A stretch of 58,408 nt of DNA from NCBI GenBank assembly GCA_905207535.1, contig CAJLLX010000002.1, positions 1-58,408 on the forward strand, written 5' to 3'. A program made the translations under genes and the position numbers. The DNA is from an uncultured Muribaculaceae bacterium (lineage in GTDB: Bacteria > Bacteroidota > Bacteroidia > Bacteroidales > Muribaculaceae). This document shows positions 24,225 through 33,219 of the stretch, one piece after another. The notes below the pieces were generated by a model. It was not told the DNA's origin. It saw only the letters and a list, made by a program, of their open reading frames with translations, and searched no databases. The first letter of the stretch is position 1. Every line of letters begins with the position of its first letter.

Positions 24225-24914
24225 ATGGAACATAACCCCGATATACAGCTCCCCGAGGCGCAGAGCGTGGATGTGGTGCTGAAATATTTCCCTGAATTTA
24301 GCGAAGAGCAACGCGAACAGATGCGCCTGCTCGGCGAACTGTATCCAGAATGGAACGAGAAAATCAATGTGATCTCGCGCAAGGATATTCAGAATCTCTA
24401 CCCCAACCATGTGCTCCACTCGCTGGCCATAGCTAAGTTTTTGCCCGACCTTCCCGAGGGGTACACGCTGCTCGACATGGGCACGGGAGGCGGATTCCCG
24501 GGGATACCGCTGGCTATAGCCATGCCGCAGTGCCGTTTTCATCTGATCGACCGCGTGGGGAAAAAGATCCGCGTGGCGTCGGAGATTGCATCGGCCATAG
24601 GGCTGAAAAATGTCACATTTCAGCACGGCGACATCGGCGAGTGCCGCGAGAAATACAATTTTGTGGTGTCGCGCGCGGTGATGACCCTCGACAGCCTCAT
24701 CCCGCTGGTGCGCAAGAATGTGAAGCATGAGCAGAAGGGTGCCCAGGGGTACACCGTGCCCAACGGCCTTGTAGTGCTCAAGGGGGGCGACCTCAGTGAG
24801 GAGATTCGTGCCGCACGTCGCCTGGCGCCCGAACCGCTCGTCGACGACCTCGCCAACTATTTCCCCGATATCGACTTTTTCGAGACCAAAAAGCTGCTCT
24901 ATCAGCCGCTTTGA
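24225..24914 (+). CDS. rsmG: 16S rRNA (guanine-527-N7)-methyltransferase
   Basis: This 229-residue S-adenosylmethionine-dependent methyltransferase modifies G527 of 16S rRNA in the 530 loop. The SAM site is 'LLDMGTGGGFPGIPLAIAMP'. The upstream family block is 'WNEKINVISRKDIQNLYPNH' with 'VLHSLAIAKF', and 'NFVVSRAVMTL' follows. The start is set at ATG 24225, which gives the usual N-terminus; ATG 24174, only 9 nt after the -7 box, is an alternative. The gene is downstream of the lipoprotein but has its own promoter. Confidence 0.95.
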   Translation: MEHNPDIQLPEAQSVDVVLKYFPEFSEEQREQMRLLGELYPEWNEKINVISRKDIQNLYPNHVLHSLAIAKFLPDLPEGYTLLDMGTGGGFPGIPLAIAMPQCRFHLIDRVGKKIRVASEIASAIGLKNVTFQHGDIGECREKYNFVVSRAVMTLDSLIPLVRKNVKHEQKGAQGYTVPNGLVVLKGGDLSEEIRAARRLAPEPLVDDLANYFPDIDFFETKKLLYQPL

Positions 24915-25023
24915 AACATTGGTGCCTGCTGTGAAACAATGGCGCCCGTGAAGGCGTTGAAATAAGTGTGACCCCCGCCGGTGGCGAGGCATGCTTTTTA
25001 CGATGAAAACAAACGGTAAAGAA

Positions 25024-25668
25024 ATGGAAATACGAAAATTCGAGTTCAACCTTTTCGGGGAGAATACTTATGTGATATGGGACCCCGCCACCCTGCAGGC
25101 CGCGGTGGTGGATCCCGGCATGGCGGAAGATTTCGAGGCCGATGAACTGATAGACTTCTGCACCTCCAGGCACCTGGATGTGAAATACATACTGCTGACA
25201 CATGCGCATGTCGACCACACCTTCGGCATCGAAGCCCTGCAGGCACTGCTGCCGGGAGTGCCCGTGATAGCGCACAAGGCCGATGCGCCGCTGGCCGCCT
25301 CGCGCGCTCAGCAGGCGCAGATGTTTCATCTGCGGCGCTCGCTCGAGCCGCTCGCCTTCGACCGCATGGTGACAGACGGCAGTGTGCTCCGCCTCGGCGA
25401 TGAGGAGATAAAGGTGATAGCCACCCCCGGCCATTCGCCCGGCGGTGTCTGCTATTATGTTCCGGCATCGAAGTTTGTGCTCACCGGCGACACACTTTTT
25501 GCCGGTTCGATAGGTCGCACCGACCTCCCCGGCGGCAATGGACACGTATTGGTGCACAGCATCCTGTCCGGCCTGATGTCGCTCCCCTCCGACACAGCGG
25601 TGTATCCCGGCCACGGCCCCTCCACCACCATCGCCCGCGAGCGCGCCACCAACCCCTTCCTCCGATAG
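25024..25668 (+). CDS. MBL-fold metallo-hydrolase, glyoxalase II-like
   Basis: The 214-residue metallo-beta-lactamase-fold hydrolase has the metal ligands 'THAHVDHTFG' (HxHxDH), a His in 'TPGHSPGG', an Asp in 'LTGDTLFAGSIGR' and the final His in 'YPGHGPSTT'. This set resembles the stand-alone glyoxalase-II-like hydrolases common in anaerobes, whose substrates are mostly unknown. Starts at 25003 or 24991 are possible; 25024 gives the family-typical 'MEIRKFEFNLFGENTYV'. Its stop codon (TAG, 25666-25668) lies in a heptamer repeat. Confidence 0.88.
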   Translation: MEIRKFEFNLFGENTYVIWDPATLQAAVVDPGMAEDFEADELIDFCTSRHLDVKYILLTHAHVDHTFGIEALQALLPGVPVIAHKADAPLAASRAQQAQMFHLRRSLEPLAFDRMVTDGSVLRLGDEEIKVIATPGHSPGGVCYYVPASKFVLTGDTLFAGSIGRTDLPGGNGHVLVHSILSGLMSLPSDTAVYPGHGPSTTIARERATNPFLR

Positions 25669-25771
25669 TAGATTGTAGATAGTAGCTAATTTGAAATAGC
25701 CGGGCAGAAGGGGCGCAAAATATTGCGCCCTACAGCCTGGTAAAACTGACTACTATCTACTATCTAATTTA
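25664..25771. repeat. nested inverted heptamer repeats between convergent genes
   Basis: Plus strand: GATAGTA (25664), GATTGTA (25671), GATAGTA (25678). On the other side lie TACTATC (25751), TACTATC (25758) and TAATTTA (25765), so the flanks are inverted copies. Between them is a perfect hairpin, GGGCGCAA-AATA-TTGCGCCC (25711-25730). Both flanking stop codons lie within the heptamers. The hairpin may end transcription in both directions. Confidence 0.75.
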
Positions 25772-26543
25772 GCCAGGTTGAGATGGTGTCGCGGAGGGCG
25801 GAATCGGCGGGGGCGAGGGCCCAGCCGTGAAATTGGTTGAAACTGATGGCAAGGGAGGCGTCGAGCTGCGGATAGCGGCGGAGGAAGGGGCGCACGACGC
25901 GCTCGCTCACCACGGCGCGCTCTACCTCGCCCAGAGCGGTGAGCACTATGAGCTGCTCGGAGGAGTAATCCTTGTCCTGGCGGATGTAGATGGTGTCGCC
26001 GATCTCGTGCGAGAGGTTGATGAGGCGCGAGATGTAAGGTGAACCCTGAGGCACTGTCACCTCCTTGCCGGCCAGACCGAGCTGAGTGGTGATGAGGGCT
26101 GTATCAGCCTCGAGGGTGGTGTCGCGGCGCTGCACGAGCACCTGGCGGTCGATACCCACGGGATCCACAAAAATGTATTTTTCTTTGAGAGCCGCAGTGG
26201 CGGGAATGTCGCTCACCACTATCTGATAGCGCCCCTTGTCGAGCCCCTGCAGGGCATAGTCGAGCTGTGTGAAGGGGTGGAATTTGAGCTGACGGCCGTG
26301 GAGCGCGGCAGCCCGGCGGAGCATGTCGTAGTATACGCCTCCGAGGGTGTCGCCTACCATGGTAGCCCCCATGGGTGAGATCTCGATGGCCACATTGATG
26401 GTGTCACCTCCGGCGATAGCCTCGGAGCGGGGAGGAATCGTGCGCGCCGAGCATTGCCGTAGCATGATCATTGTGGCCACGGCAACGACGAGCAGCAGGA
26501 GATAGAGCGAGAGGCTCCCTTTTTTCTGAGGCAGTGGTTTCAT
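25764..26543 (-). CDS. membrane-anchored family 3 solute-binding-like protein
   Basis: The gene encodes 259 residues: a short cytoplasmic start, one membrane segment ('SLYLLLLVVAVATMIML'), then a periplasmic domain like the family 3 extracellular solute-binding proteins. That domain shows 'VGDTLGGVYYDMLRRAAA', 'LQGLDKGRYQIVVSDIPAT', 'KEKYIFVDPVGIDRQVLV' and 'AVVSERVVRPFLRRYPQL'. No permease or ATPase gene is near, so it may sense a ligand rather than feed an ABC transporter. The same fold precedes the lytic domain in MltF, but no lytic domain exists here. Ligand unknown. Confidence 0.75.
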   Translation of the reverse strand: MKPLPQKKGSLSLYLLLLVVAVATMIMLRQCSARTIPPRSEAIAGGDTINVAIEISPMGATMVGDTLGGVYYDMLRRAAALHGRQLKFHPFTQLDYALQGLDKGRYQIVVSDIPATAALKEKYIFVDPVGIDRQVLVQRRDTTLEADTALITTQLGLAGKEVTVPQGSPYISRLINLSHEIGDTIYIRQDKDYSSEQLIVLTALGEVERAVVSERVVRPFLRRYPQLDASLAISFNQFHGWALAPADSALRDTISTWLN

Positions 26544-26598
26544 CGTGTAAAGAAAAAATGAGTTGACGGCTTGTCGGCCCGAAGGCCGCAGTGAGGCA

Positions 26599-28569
26599 TC
26601 AGTTGGCGAAATCTACGCTGAGACCGAGCTGGAAGCGGCGCGGATTCATGGGGTAGTGGGGCATGGAGAAATACATGGTGCCCGTCATCCCCTGATTGAG
26701 GTGCGACATCATCAGGTAGAAGCGGCATTTCGATAGCTTCATGTTGATGTAGGCGCTCACCAGGGGATAGTCGCCGACGTCGTAGCTGTTGGCATTGTAG
26801 AAGCCCATGGTGGCCGGCTGATAGCTGATCCCCTTGTATTTGGTGAAGTAATCGCAGTTGACGCCGAGCTGCACATGGAGCGTGGCGATGCGGAAGATTA
26901 CATACATGTTGCTGTAGACGGCGAGTTTGGGCAGCGGAATCACCGACCCCTCGCTCGAGGTCTGATAGGTGAGGATGTTGTCCCAGTGGAAGGCACGAAA
27001 CTTGAAGTTTTGCCTGAGTGTGGCGCTGAACACCTGCACGCTGCCGCCATGCTGGGCGGGAAGCCCGGCGGAGTTGAAATAGATCAGATTCTGCACATTT
27101 TCCACCGCTGCCGAGAACGAGGTGCGGGTCCAGGGGATGATGAGCTCACCGCCGACGCGCAGCGAGCGCGTCTTGGAGAAATCGTTGTCCCACACAAAGT
27201 GGTTGGAGCGCATATGCTGCATGAACCATGGCGCCGAGATGTTGTTGAAATGGCCGTTGGCTTTCACCTGCACCGTATCGCCGAAGAGGGGGATGCGGGT
27301 GGTGATGTCGCCGCGCACCTTGATCTCACCCGCCGACGGGCCCACGAGACCTATCTCGCCGGTGACATTATAGTTGAAGATGCGACCCTGCTGCTTGGTG
27401 AGCTGAGCGCCTACCCACATGAGATTTTGCTTCTCGGTGGTGAGCACGCCGGGATAGGGATCGGCCGATAGCGACGCCGGGTCGAACTCCTGTGCGGGGT
27501 CGGGGAGGATAGTGCGCATATTGTAGCTGCGAAATTCATGGGTGAGGAAGGCTGAGAGGCCTGCCTTGGCATATTTGTTGAACCCCTCGAGCAGCGAGAT
27601 GCCCACGGTGTTGCGGATCTTCCAGAATTTCTGCTCGTCCTCGGTGTAGTCGGGGTTGAAATATGTGTTGTCCCAGAATGAGAGGTTCTGATCGGCGTTC
27701 TTGTTGATGAACTTGTGGGTGCCGTCGTTGTACTGGAAGGTCCAGATGATGCTTGTCACCGGCACCAGGGTGCGGTTGACGGTGGTGTCGTTGACCTGCT
27801 CCTCCTTCCAGAATCCCATCTTGTAGCGGCTGTTGAGATAGAGGTCGGTGCCGCGCACGCGGTTGAAGGCTCCGGTGAGATTGACCGGGATATCTTTGCA
27901 GTTGACCGAGGTGTTTCCGCCCTGCACCGATGCGGGGTCGCGGATGAAGGCGTCGTCGGTGATGCCGCCATTCTCCTTCTGCAGCAGGTTGAAGTGGTAG
28001 AAATTGCCCTGAAACTCAAAGCGCTCGCCGATATATGAGCCGGAGAAGCCCCATGTGAGGTCCTTTGCGGCCTGATAGTCGTAGCTGCCCTTTGAGTAGA
28101 TGTAATCGATGAGCGCGCCGATCTGCACCCGTTTGTTGGCATTGGCCGAAAAGACAGTGGAAAAGCGGTCCTGGCCGTCCTCTTTGCCTCCGCCGAAGTT
28201 GTAGCTGACCAGAGTCATGGGGATGCGGGTGTTGTACCACTTGATGGTGCTTTCCGAGGGGAGCCAGTGGCGCACAGCGTCGTGGTAGTAGAAGTCGCTC
28301 ATGTCGGGGCGCTTCATGAAGATCATCTCACGGCCCGAGGCGCAGTAGTTGCCGGTGGCTGCGTAGGCGTAGCTCACCTCCTGGGGGATAAATTCCAGCG
28401 AATAGTTCTGGTAGAGCGTGTCGATGGTGGCGGGCTCGCGAAGCCCCAGGGGAGGCACCGCCTTCCAGGCGTAGGAAGGCTCGAGCACCGTCTTCTTGGC
28501 GTCGGCGGAGAAGCAGGCGCAGAGCGCCGCGAGAAATATTATGGCGATATGTAATCTGTTCCGAGTCAT
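26599..28569 (-). CDS. putative porin, Porin_10 type
   Basis: This 656-residue outer-membrane protein has signal 'MTRNRLHIAIIFLAALCACF'. The body is dominated by amphipathic strands with many Asn, Tyr and Phe ('FNRVRGTDLYLNSRYKMGFW', 'FKFRAFHWDNILTYQT') and ends in 'RRFQLGLSVDFAN'. Length and pattern match PF14121 porins, whose solutes are unknown. The frame continues open upstream to 29289, but those residues are low-complexity shadow of the opposite genes; the signal peptide and the -7 box right before it fix the start at 28569. Confidence 0.85.
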   Translation of the reverse strand: MTRNRLHIAIIFLAALCACFSADAKKTVLEPSYAWKAVPPLGLREPATIDTLYQNYSLEFIPQEVSYAYAATGNYCASGREMIFMKRPDMSDFYYHDAVRHWLPSESTIKWYNTRIPMTLVSYNFGGGKEDGQDRFSTVFSANANKRVQIGALIDYIYSKGSYDYQAAKDLTWGFSGSYIGERFEFQGNFYHFNLLQKENGGITDDAFIRDPASVQGGNTSVNCKDIPVNLTGAFNRVRGTDLYLNSRYKMGFWKEEQVNDTTVNRTLVPVTSIIWTFQYNDGTHKFINKNADQNLSFWDNTYFNPDYTEDEQKFWKIRNTVGISLLEGFNKYAKAGLSAFLTHEFRSYNMRTILPDPAQEFDPASLSADPYPGVLTTEKQNLMWVGAQLTKQQGRIFNYNVTGEIGLVGPSAGEIKVRGDITTRIPLFGDTVQVKANGHFNNISAPWFMQHMRSNHFVWDNDFSKTRSLRVGGELIIPWTRTSFSAAVENVQNLIYFNSAGLPAQHGGSVQVFSATLRQNFKFRAFHWDNILTYQTSSEGSVIPLPKLAVYSNMYVIFRIATLHVQLGVNCDYFTKYKGISYQPATMGFYNANSYDVGDYPLVSAYINMKLSKCRFYLMMSHLNQGMTGTMYFSMPHYPMNPRRFQLGLSVDFAN

Positions 28570-28577
28570 ATAGACTG

Positions 28578-28585
28578 CAAAGTTA
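28578..28585 (-). promoter_or_regulatory. -7 box abutting the porin start codon
   Basis: The minus strand reads TAACTTTG. Only 8 nt separate it from the ATG at 28569, so the mRNA would be leaderless or nearly so. Confidence 0.75.
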
Positions 28586-28610
28586 GCAAAACTTTCCGGA
28601 AAGGGAGGGG

Positions 28611-29126
28611 TCAGGAGGGGGAATATTCCTCGAGACGTCGCTGGAGATACTGCCGGAAGTAGCGGGTGCCGGTGTCGGCGCTGTTGAGGATGGCGGTGAG
28701 CTGCTCGAGCACCTTGTCGGCCACAAGGTTGCGGTCGGCCAGGGCGAGGGTCTGCAGCAGCAGGTCGCCGATGCCGCTGCTGAGGGTGTTGGGGAAGCGC
28801 AGCAAGCGCTCCGCCGCCATGGCGATGCGGATGGTGTAGACGAGCAGATTGATCTCCATGTCGTAGCCGGGGCGGTAGGCGGCAAACTCGCGGAGGAGCC
28901 GCCTGAGCACCGTGATGCGGGCCTTGCTGTTGCCGCGCTTGCCGCGTGACAGCTCTTTGCACACGGCTGCGGAGTAGGTGTCGTAGAGCTTCTCTACGTT
29001 GGGGTTGAGAAAGTAGTCGAAATATTGCTTGATCTCCTTGCGGAAGTCGTAGGCGTCGAGGATTAGCTCCTCGAGCTGCGCCTTGGTCATGGAGTGGATC
29101 TCTTTTTTGAGCAGGGTCTTTGACAT
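28611..29126 (-). CDS. DUF6155 family protein
   Basis: This 171-residue, mostly helical, charged protein begins 'MSKTLLKKEIHSMTKAQLEE', with 'YFDYFLNPNVEKLYDTYS' and 'RILRRLL'-like repeated leucines further on. It matches my memory of DUF6155, a Bacteroidales family with no assigned role. It has no signal peptide, so it is cytoplasmic. It lies 15 nt behind the TonB-dependent receptor and is probably co-transcribed; the porin gene downstream has its own promoter. Confidence 0.75.
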   Translation of the reverse strand: MSKTLLKKEIHSMTKAQLEELILDAYDFRKEIKQYFDYFLNPNVEKLYDTYSAAVCKELSRGKRGNSKARITVLRRLLREFAAYRPGYDMEINLLVYTIRIAMAAERLLRFPNTLSSGIGDLLLQTLALADRNLVADKVLEQLTAILNSADTGTRYFRQYLQRRLEEYSPS

Positions 29127-29141
29127 GGCTGCGCGGTGGTT

Positions 29142-31574
29142 TTAGAAATCGATGCTCAGACGCACGTTGAACTGGCGCCGGGTCAGATAGTTGGGCACGG
29201 CATACTGTATCTCGTTGACGTCGGTGACCCAGTAGTAGCTCGATACGTTGGAGATGTCGAGGAGGTTGAAGACATCCACCCCGAGCCATATGCTTTTAAA
29301 CCATTTGTGGAGCCCGCGGGGATTCTCACCCTCCTTCAGCGGCGAGAGGAGCGCGTAGTGCAGGCCCACATCCACACGCTTGTAGGCCGGCGCGCGGAAG
29401 TAGCCCTTGTCACGCGAGGAGTGGGGAGCGGTGGTGGGTAGGCCGTCGGAGAAGATGCCTCGTAGCGAGAATTTCAGCTTGGGAAACTTCGGGAAATAGT
29501 CGGTGAAGTAGAGGGCCATGGAGTAGCGCTGGTCGGTAGGACGTGGCACGGTGACGCCGTTGAGATTCTCACCCGTCTTCATCACCGAGAAACTAATCCA
29601 GGAGTCGGTGCCCGGCACAAACTGGCCGAAGAGCTTGAGATCGAGTCCGGTGGTATAGCCGTCGGTGAGATTTCGGCCTTGATAGACTATCTTGAGGTTG
29701 TCTATCTCATAGGGTATCAGCTTGTTGAGCTTCTTGTAGTAGGCTTCGGCCGAGAGCTTGAAGGGGCGGTCGAACATGCGGAAAGTATAGTCGCTGCCGA
29801 GGATAAAGTGGAGGCTCTGCTGCGACTTGATGTCGGAATTAAGGTGTATCACGGTGTTGCCGTAGCTGTCTTCGATAGGCTGGCGAAACTCCTTGTAGAA
29901 GGGCTGCTGATAGTAGAGGCCGGTGGCGAAGCGGAAGGTCCAGGCGTTGTTGCGCTCGGGGACGAAGGCCACATTGGCGCGCGGCGACACCAGAAACTCG
30001 CGGTTGAAGTCCCAGTAGGAGAAGCGCAGACCGGCGTTGAAGGCGAAGTAGCCCACGGAGGTGTTGAGGCGGTAGGAATCGGCCACGTAGAAGGCCAGAC
30101 GGTTGGTGGAGATATTCTGACGCGAGGTGAGATTGTAGATCATGCGTATGTTCTGCCCGTCGGAGGGGAGGGTGAAGCCGGCGGAGTCGCGCAGCTCCCA
30201 CTCGCGGGTGCGCTCCATGATGGTCTGGTGATTATATTGGAAGCCGTAGGTCAGATTGTTGTTGCGGATGGATGTGTGGCCGTGGAGCCCGAGCGAGAAC
30301 ACCGAGATTTTCAGTCGGTTGCGGGCATGCTCGTGGTAGCGCCCCACGCCCAGCTCGCCGCCGACGGCATTGTCGGGGTTGCCGCTGCCGGTGGTGCCGG
30401 CCTGGTCGAGCCAGTACTCGCCGGAGATGTCGTAGGCCACCAGTTCGTTGGTGAGATAGCCCGATGCGAGGAGCGAGAGCTCGGTGCTTCGCGAGTGGGT
30501 GTAGGTGAGGTTGAGCGCTCCGAAGTAGGTCTCGAAGCGGTCCTTCTCATGGCCGTCGAAATAGACCTTGAACGACTTTGCATCGGTGGAGGTGCCGAAG
30601 TTGGTCTCGCGGTTGACGGGGGTGAATTTGTAGTTGTTTACGGCGATATTGCCCAGAAACGAGGCCTTCAGCTTGTTGCTGAACTTGAAGGTGAGGTTGG
30701 TCTGATAGTCGAAGAAGTTAGGGTCGTACTCTCCCTTGGTCTCCATGGAGCTCAGGAGCGACGAATTGCGCTTGTAGCGTATGCCGTGGAGCTGCGAGAA
30801 GCGGCGTGTGCTCTGTCCGATCGAGGCCGAGGCGCCCATGAGGCTGGCGCTCACGGCTCCCTCGAAGCTCTCGGGCTGCCGGTAGGTGATGTCGAGCGCC
30901 GACGACATCTTGTCGCCGTATTCCACGCCGAAACCGCCGGTGGAGAAGTTGACCGACCCTACCATGTCGGGGTTTATGACGCTCAGACCCTCCTGCTGTC
31001 CCGAGCTGATGAGCTGCGGACGGTAGACCTCTATGCCGTTGATATACACGGAGTTTTCATCGTATGTGCCGCCGCGCACCGAGTACTGGCTCGACATCTC
31101 GTTGGTGGAGTTGACGCCGGCCAGGGTGGTGAGCATCGACTCGATGCTGCCGCCGGTGGCGTCGGCTGCCAGTTTGTAGCTCTCGGCGTCGATGGTCTGC
31201 ATCTGGTTGGTCTGCTTGCGGAAGTCGGTCACCTGTATCTCCTGCAGGGCGTGGTCTTTCGACTGCATGCGCACATTCAGGGCCAGATCGCCCTTGGGGT
31301 TGATGAGTTTGCGGCGCAGCTCTTCGTAGCCGATGCACGAGAAGACCACCACGAGGGTGTCGTTGGCCGGCGGCGGGCAGGAGAGCTTGAAGGTGCCGTC
31401 GATGCCGGTGTTGGTGCCGATGGCGGTGCCGTCGATGCGCACCGTGACGAACTCGAGGGGCGAATCCTGGGCGTCAATCACCTTGCCGTGGATCTTGACC
31501 TGAGCCACGGCAGGGAGCACGGCCATAAGAAAAGCCGCAAAGAGGATATATATCTTATTGAATTTCAGATTCAT
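29142..31574 (-). CDS. TonB-dependent receptor with CarboxypepD_reg-like domain
   Basis: This is a 810-residue outer-membrane active transporter. Signal peptide 'IYILFAAFLMAVLPAVAQ' is followed by a carboxypeptidase-regulatory-like domain ('KIHGKVIDAQDSPLEFVTV', about residues 25-105), then the plug ('SIESMLTTLAGVNSTNEMSS', 'YSVRGGTYDENSVYINGIEV') and the 22-strand barrel ending in 'RRQFNVRLSIDF'. No SusD-type lipoprotein is next to it, so it belongs to the SusD-independent receptors, whose substrates (metal complexes, peptides, vitamins) cannot be read from sequence. The start is ATG 31574; an in-frame codon further upstream (31625) falls in the promoter region. Confidence 0.93.
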   Translation of the reverse strand: MNLKFNKIYILFAAFLMAVLPAVAQVKIHGKVIDAQDSPLEFVTVRIDGTAIGTNTGIDGTFKLSCPPPANDTLVVVFSCIGYEELRRKLINPKGDLALNVRMQSKDHALQEIQVTDFRKQTNQMQTIDAESYKLAADATGGSIESMLTTLAGVNSTNEMSSQYSVRGGTYDENSVYINGIEVYRPQLISSGQQEGLSVINPDMVGSVNFSTGGFGVEYGDKMSSALDITYRQPESFEGAVSASLMGASASIGQSTRRFSQLHGIRYKRNSSLLSSMETKGEYDPNFFDYQTNLTFKFSNKLKASFLGNIAVNNYKFTPVNRETNFGTSTDAKSFKVYFDGHEKDRFETYFGALNLTYTHSRSTELSLLASGYLTNELVAYDISGEYWLDQAGTTGSGNPDNAVGGELGVGRYHEHARNRLKISVFSLGLHGHTSIRNNNLTYGFQYNHQTIMERTREWELRDSAGFTLPSDGQNIRMIYNLTSRQNISTNRLAFYVADSYRLNTSVGYFAFNAGLRFSYWDFNREFLVSPRANVAFVPERNNAWTFRFATGLYYQQPFYKEFRQPIEDSYGNTVIHLNSDIKSQQSLHFILGSDYTFRMFDRPFKLSAEAYYKKLNKLIPYEIDNLKIVYQGRNLTDGYTTGLDLKLFGQFVPGTDSWISFSVMKTGENLNGVTVPRPTDQRYSMALYFTDYFPKFPKLKFSLRGIFSDGLPTTAPHSSRDKGYFRAPAYKRVDVGLHYALLSPLKEGENPRGLHKWFKSIWLGVDVFNLLDISNVSSYYWVTDVNEIQYAVPNYLTRRQFNVRLSIDF

Positions 31575-31595
31575 GACATTGTGTATGACATTCCA

Positions 31596-31631
31596 TTTCG
31601 CACCAAAAAGTGCGAAAGAACGCAAAGTTTA
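31596..31631 (-). promoter_or_regulatory. promoter and 5' hairpin of the TonB-dependent receptor
   Basis: The minus strand carries TAAACTTTG (31623-31631), a -7-like box with one extra base. Directly behind it lies a perfect stem, TTTCGCAC/GTGCGAAA (plus-strand positions 31596-31603 and 31610-31617, loop 6 nt). The transcript would start with this hairpin. Confidence 0.6.
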
Positions 31632-31815
31632 CTATTTATTAACGGAAAAATCGGCCGGAAATTATGTGGGGAGCATGTCAAGCTCATGCCAAGCTCATGC
31701 CGGGAGCATCTCAAGAGGGTGAGAGAGAACCGTTAGGGCTTATTTTTTGTTAAATTTTAGGATGCCGGCCCCCTTGCGGGCCGTGGTTTCCGCACATTAC
31801 GAAAGAGTGCACATT

Positions 31816-33168
31816 ATGAGTACAGAAAATAATACAAACGACCTGAAAAAGAGGATAGTGGTGATAGGCGGAGGATTCGCCGGCCTGAATTTTATGAAAC
31901 ATATCGATGCCGACCGCTACGATGTCACCATCGTGGACCGCGACAACTATCATGCCTTCCCGCCGCTCTTCTATCAGGTGGCGTCGGCGGGTCTTGACCC
32001 GGCGAGCATCTGCTTCCCGCTGCGCAGGGAGATCCGCAAGCGCCACAATCCCAATATCCACTACCATATGGGGCAGGTGCGCCGTATCGACACCGCCGCC
32101 CGCCGCGTGCACACCCGCGAGGAGTCGATCCCTTACGATATACTGGTGATTGCCGCCGGCACCACCAACAATTTTTTCAATATGCCCGAACTGGAGAAGA
32201 CGGTGTACACCCTCAAAAGCACCTCGGAGGCTATCCGCTGCCGCAACGACATCCTCGACATCCTGGAGAACGCCTCGATAGAGCGCGACGAGGAGCGCCA
32301 GAGGGCCATGCTGAGCTTTGTGGTGATCGGCGGAGGCCCCACCGGAGTGGAGATCGCCGGCGCCATAGGCGAGATGAAGCGCTACGTGCTGCCGCGCGAG
32401 TATCCCACCATACCGCAGCAAAATATGAGCATCACCTTGGTGGAGGGGAGCGACCGCCTGCTCCACACCATGAGTGAGAAATCATCGGCATCGGCCTACG
32501 ACAGCCTGCGACAGCTGATGGTCGACATCAATCTGGGTGAGAACATGAAGGAGTATGCCGACAATAAGGTGACTCTTGGCGACGGTCGTGTGCTCCCGTG
32601 CTCCATGCTCATCTGGACCGCGGGAGTCACCGCTCAGCCCTTCGTCATCGAGGGTGAAGGGGGCGAGGACCTCTCGCCCGTGCTCCTTGGCCACGGCCGG
32701 AGGTGGAAGACCGACGGCTACTGCCGCGTGAAGGGAGTTGACGACATTTACGCCATCGGCGATATTCCCATCATGGAGGGTGTTGACCCGGCTTTCCCCA
32801 TGGGGCATCCGCAGCTGGCGCAGGTGGCGATACAGCAGGGACGCCTCGTGGCGCGCAACCTCAACGCCCTGGCCCGCGCCGAGGGTGCCGCAACCCCCAA
32901 CCTGAAGCAATTCAGCTACGTCGACAAGGGGTCGATGGCCACCATCGGGCGCAACCGCGCCGTGGTGGATATGAAGCGGATGCACCTCAGCGGATTCGTG
33001 GCCTGGATGGCCTGGATGGTGGTGCACCTGATGTCGCTGCTGGGCATGCGCAACAAGATCACGGTGTTTATCAACTGGATCTGGGCCTATTTCAACTACT
33101 CCACCTCGCTGCGGCTGCTGATACATCCGTGCCGTTACCCGGTGCGCCGCCGGTGGTTCGACGAGTAG
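31816..33168 (+). CDS. type II NADH dehydrogenase-like FAD oxidoreductase
   Basis: This 450-residue flavoprotein of the NDH-2 family would oxidise NADH and pass electrons to menaquinone without pumping ions. The FAD site is 'IVVIGGGFAGLNFMKHI' at the N-terminus and the NADH site is 'LSFVVIGGGPTGVEIAGAI'. 'DDIYAIGDIP' marks the second flavin contact and 'FPMGHPQLAQVAIQQGR' is typical of NDH-2. The C-terminal 'WMAWMVVHLMSLLGMRN' with 'WIWAYFNY' forms the amphipathic membrane anchor. Start ATG 31816 is chosen because the preceding in-frame residues carry no domain. It stands alone, converging on dnaB. Confidence 0.88.
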   Translation: MSTENNTNDLKKRIVVIGGGFAGLNFMKHIDADRYDVTIVDRDNYHAFPPLFYQVASAGLDPASICFPLRREIRKRHNPNIHYHMGQVRRIDTAARRVHTREESIPYDILVIAAGTTNNFFNMPELEKTVYTLKSTSEAIRCRNDILDILENASIERDEERQRAMLSFVVIGGGPTGVEIAGAIGEMKRYVLPREYPTIPQQNMSITLVEGSDRLLHTMSEKSSASAYDSLRQLMVDINLGENMKEYADNKVTLGDGRVLPCSMLIWTAGVTAQPFVIEGEGGEDLSPVLLGHGRRWKTDGYCRVKGVDDIYAIGDIPIMEGVDPAFPMGHPQLAQVAIQQGRLVARNLNALARAEGAATPNLKQFSYVDKGSMATIGRNRAVVDMKRMHLSGFVAWMAWMVVHLMSLLGMRNKITVFINWIWAYFNYSTSLRLLIHPCRYPVRRRWFDE

Positions 33169-33219
33169 CTTACAGTAAGTAGGGGATGAATTGCCCCGTA
33201 AATGATTGTTGTTTAGGGA

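Noticed and set aside
25664..25771. CRISPR array
   Set aside because: The repeats are 7 bp with no spacers of constant length, and no cas genes are near. No CRISPR-like array exists elsewhere in the window.
28570..29289. N-terminal extension of the porin frame up to 29289
   Set aside because: The extension is low-complexity and overlaps the DUF6155 gene. The signal peptide at 28569 and the -7 box directly before it define the start.
31575..31631. Cobalamin or other riboswitch before the TonB-dependent receptor
   Set aside because: The leader is only about 45 nt and holds one simple hairpin, too short for a known riboswitch.
29679..31736. 685-codon plus-strand frame opposite the TonB-dependent receptor
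   Set aside because: No signal, domain or promoter; the residues are the Val/Glu/Gly-rich antisense of a beta-barrel gene with strong family signatures.
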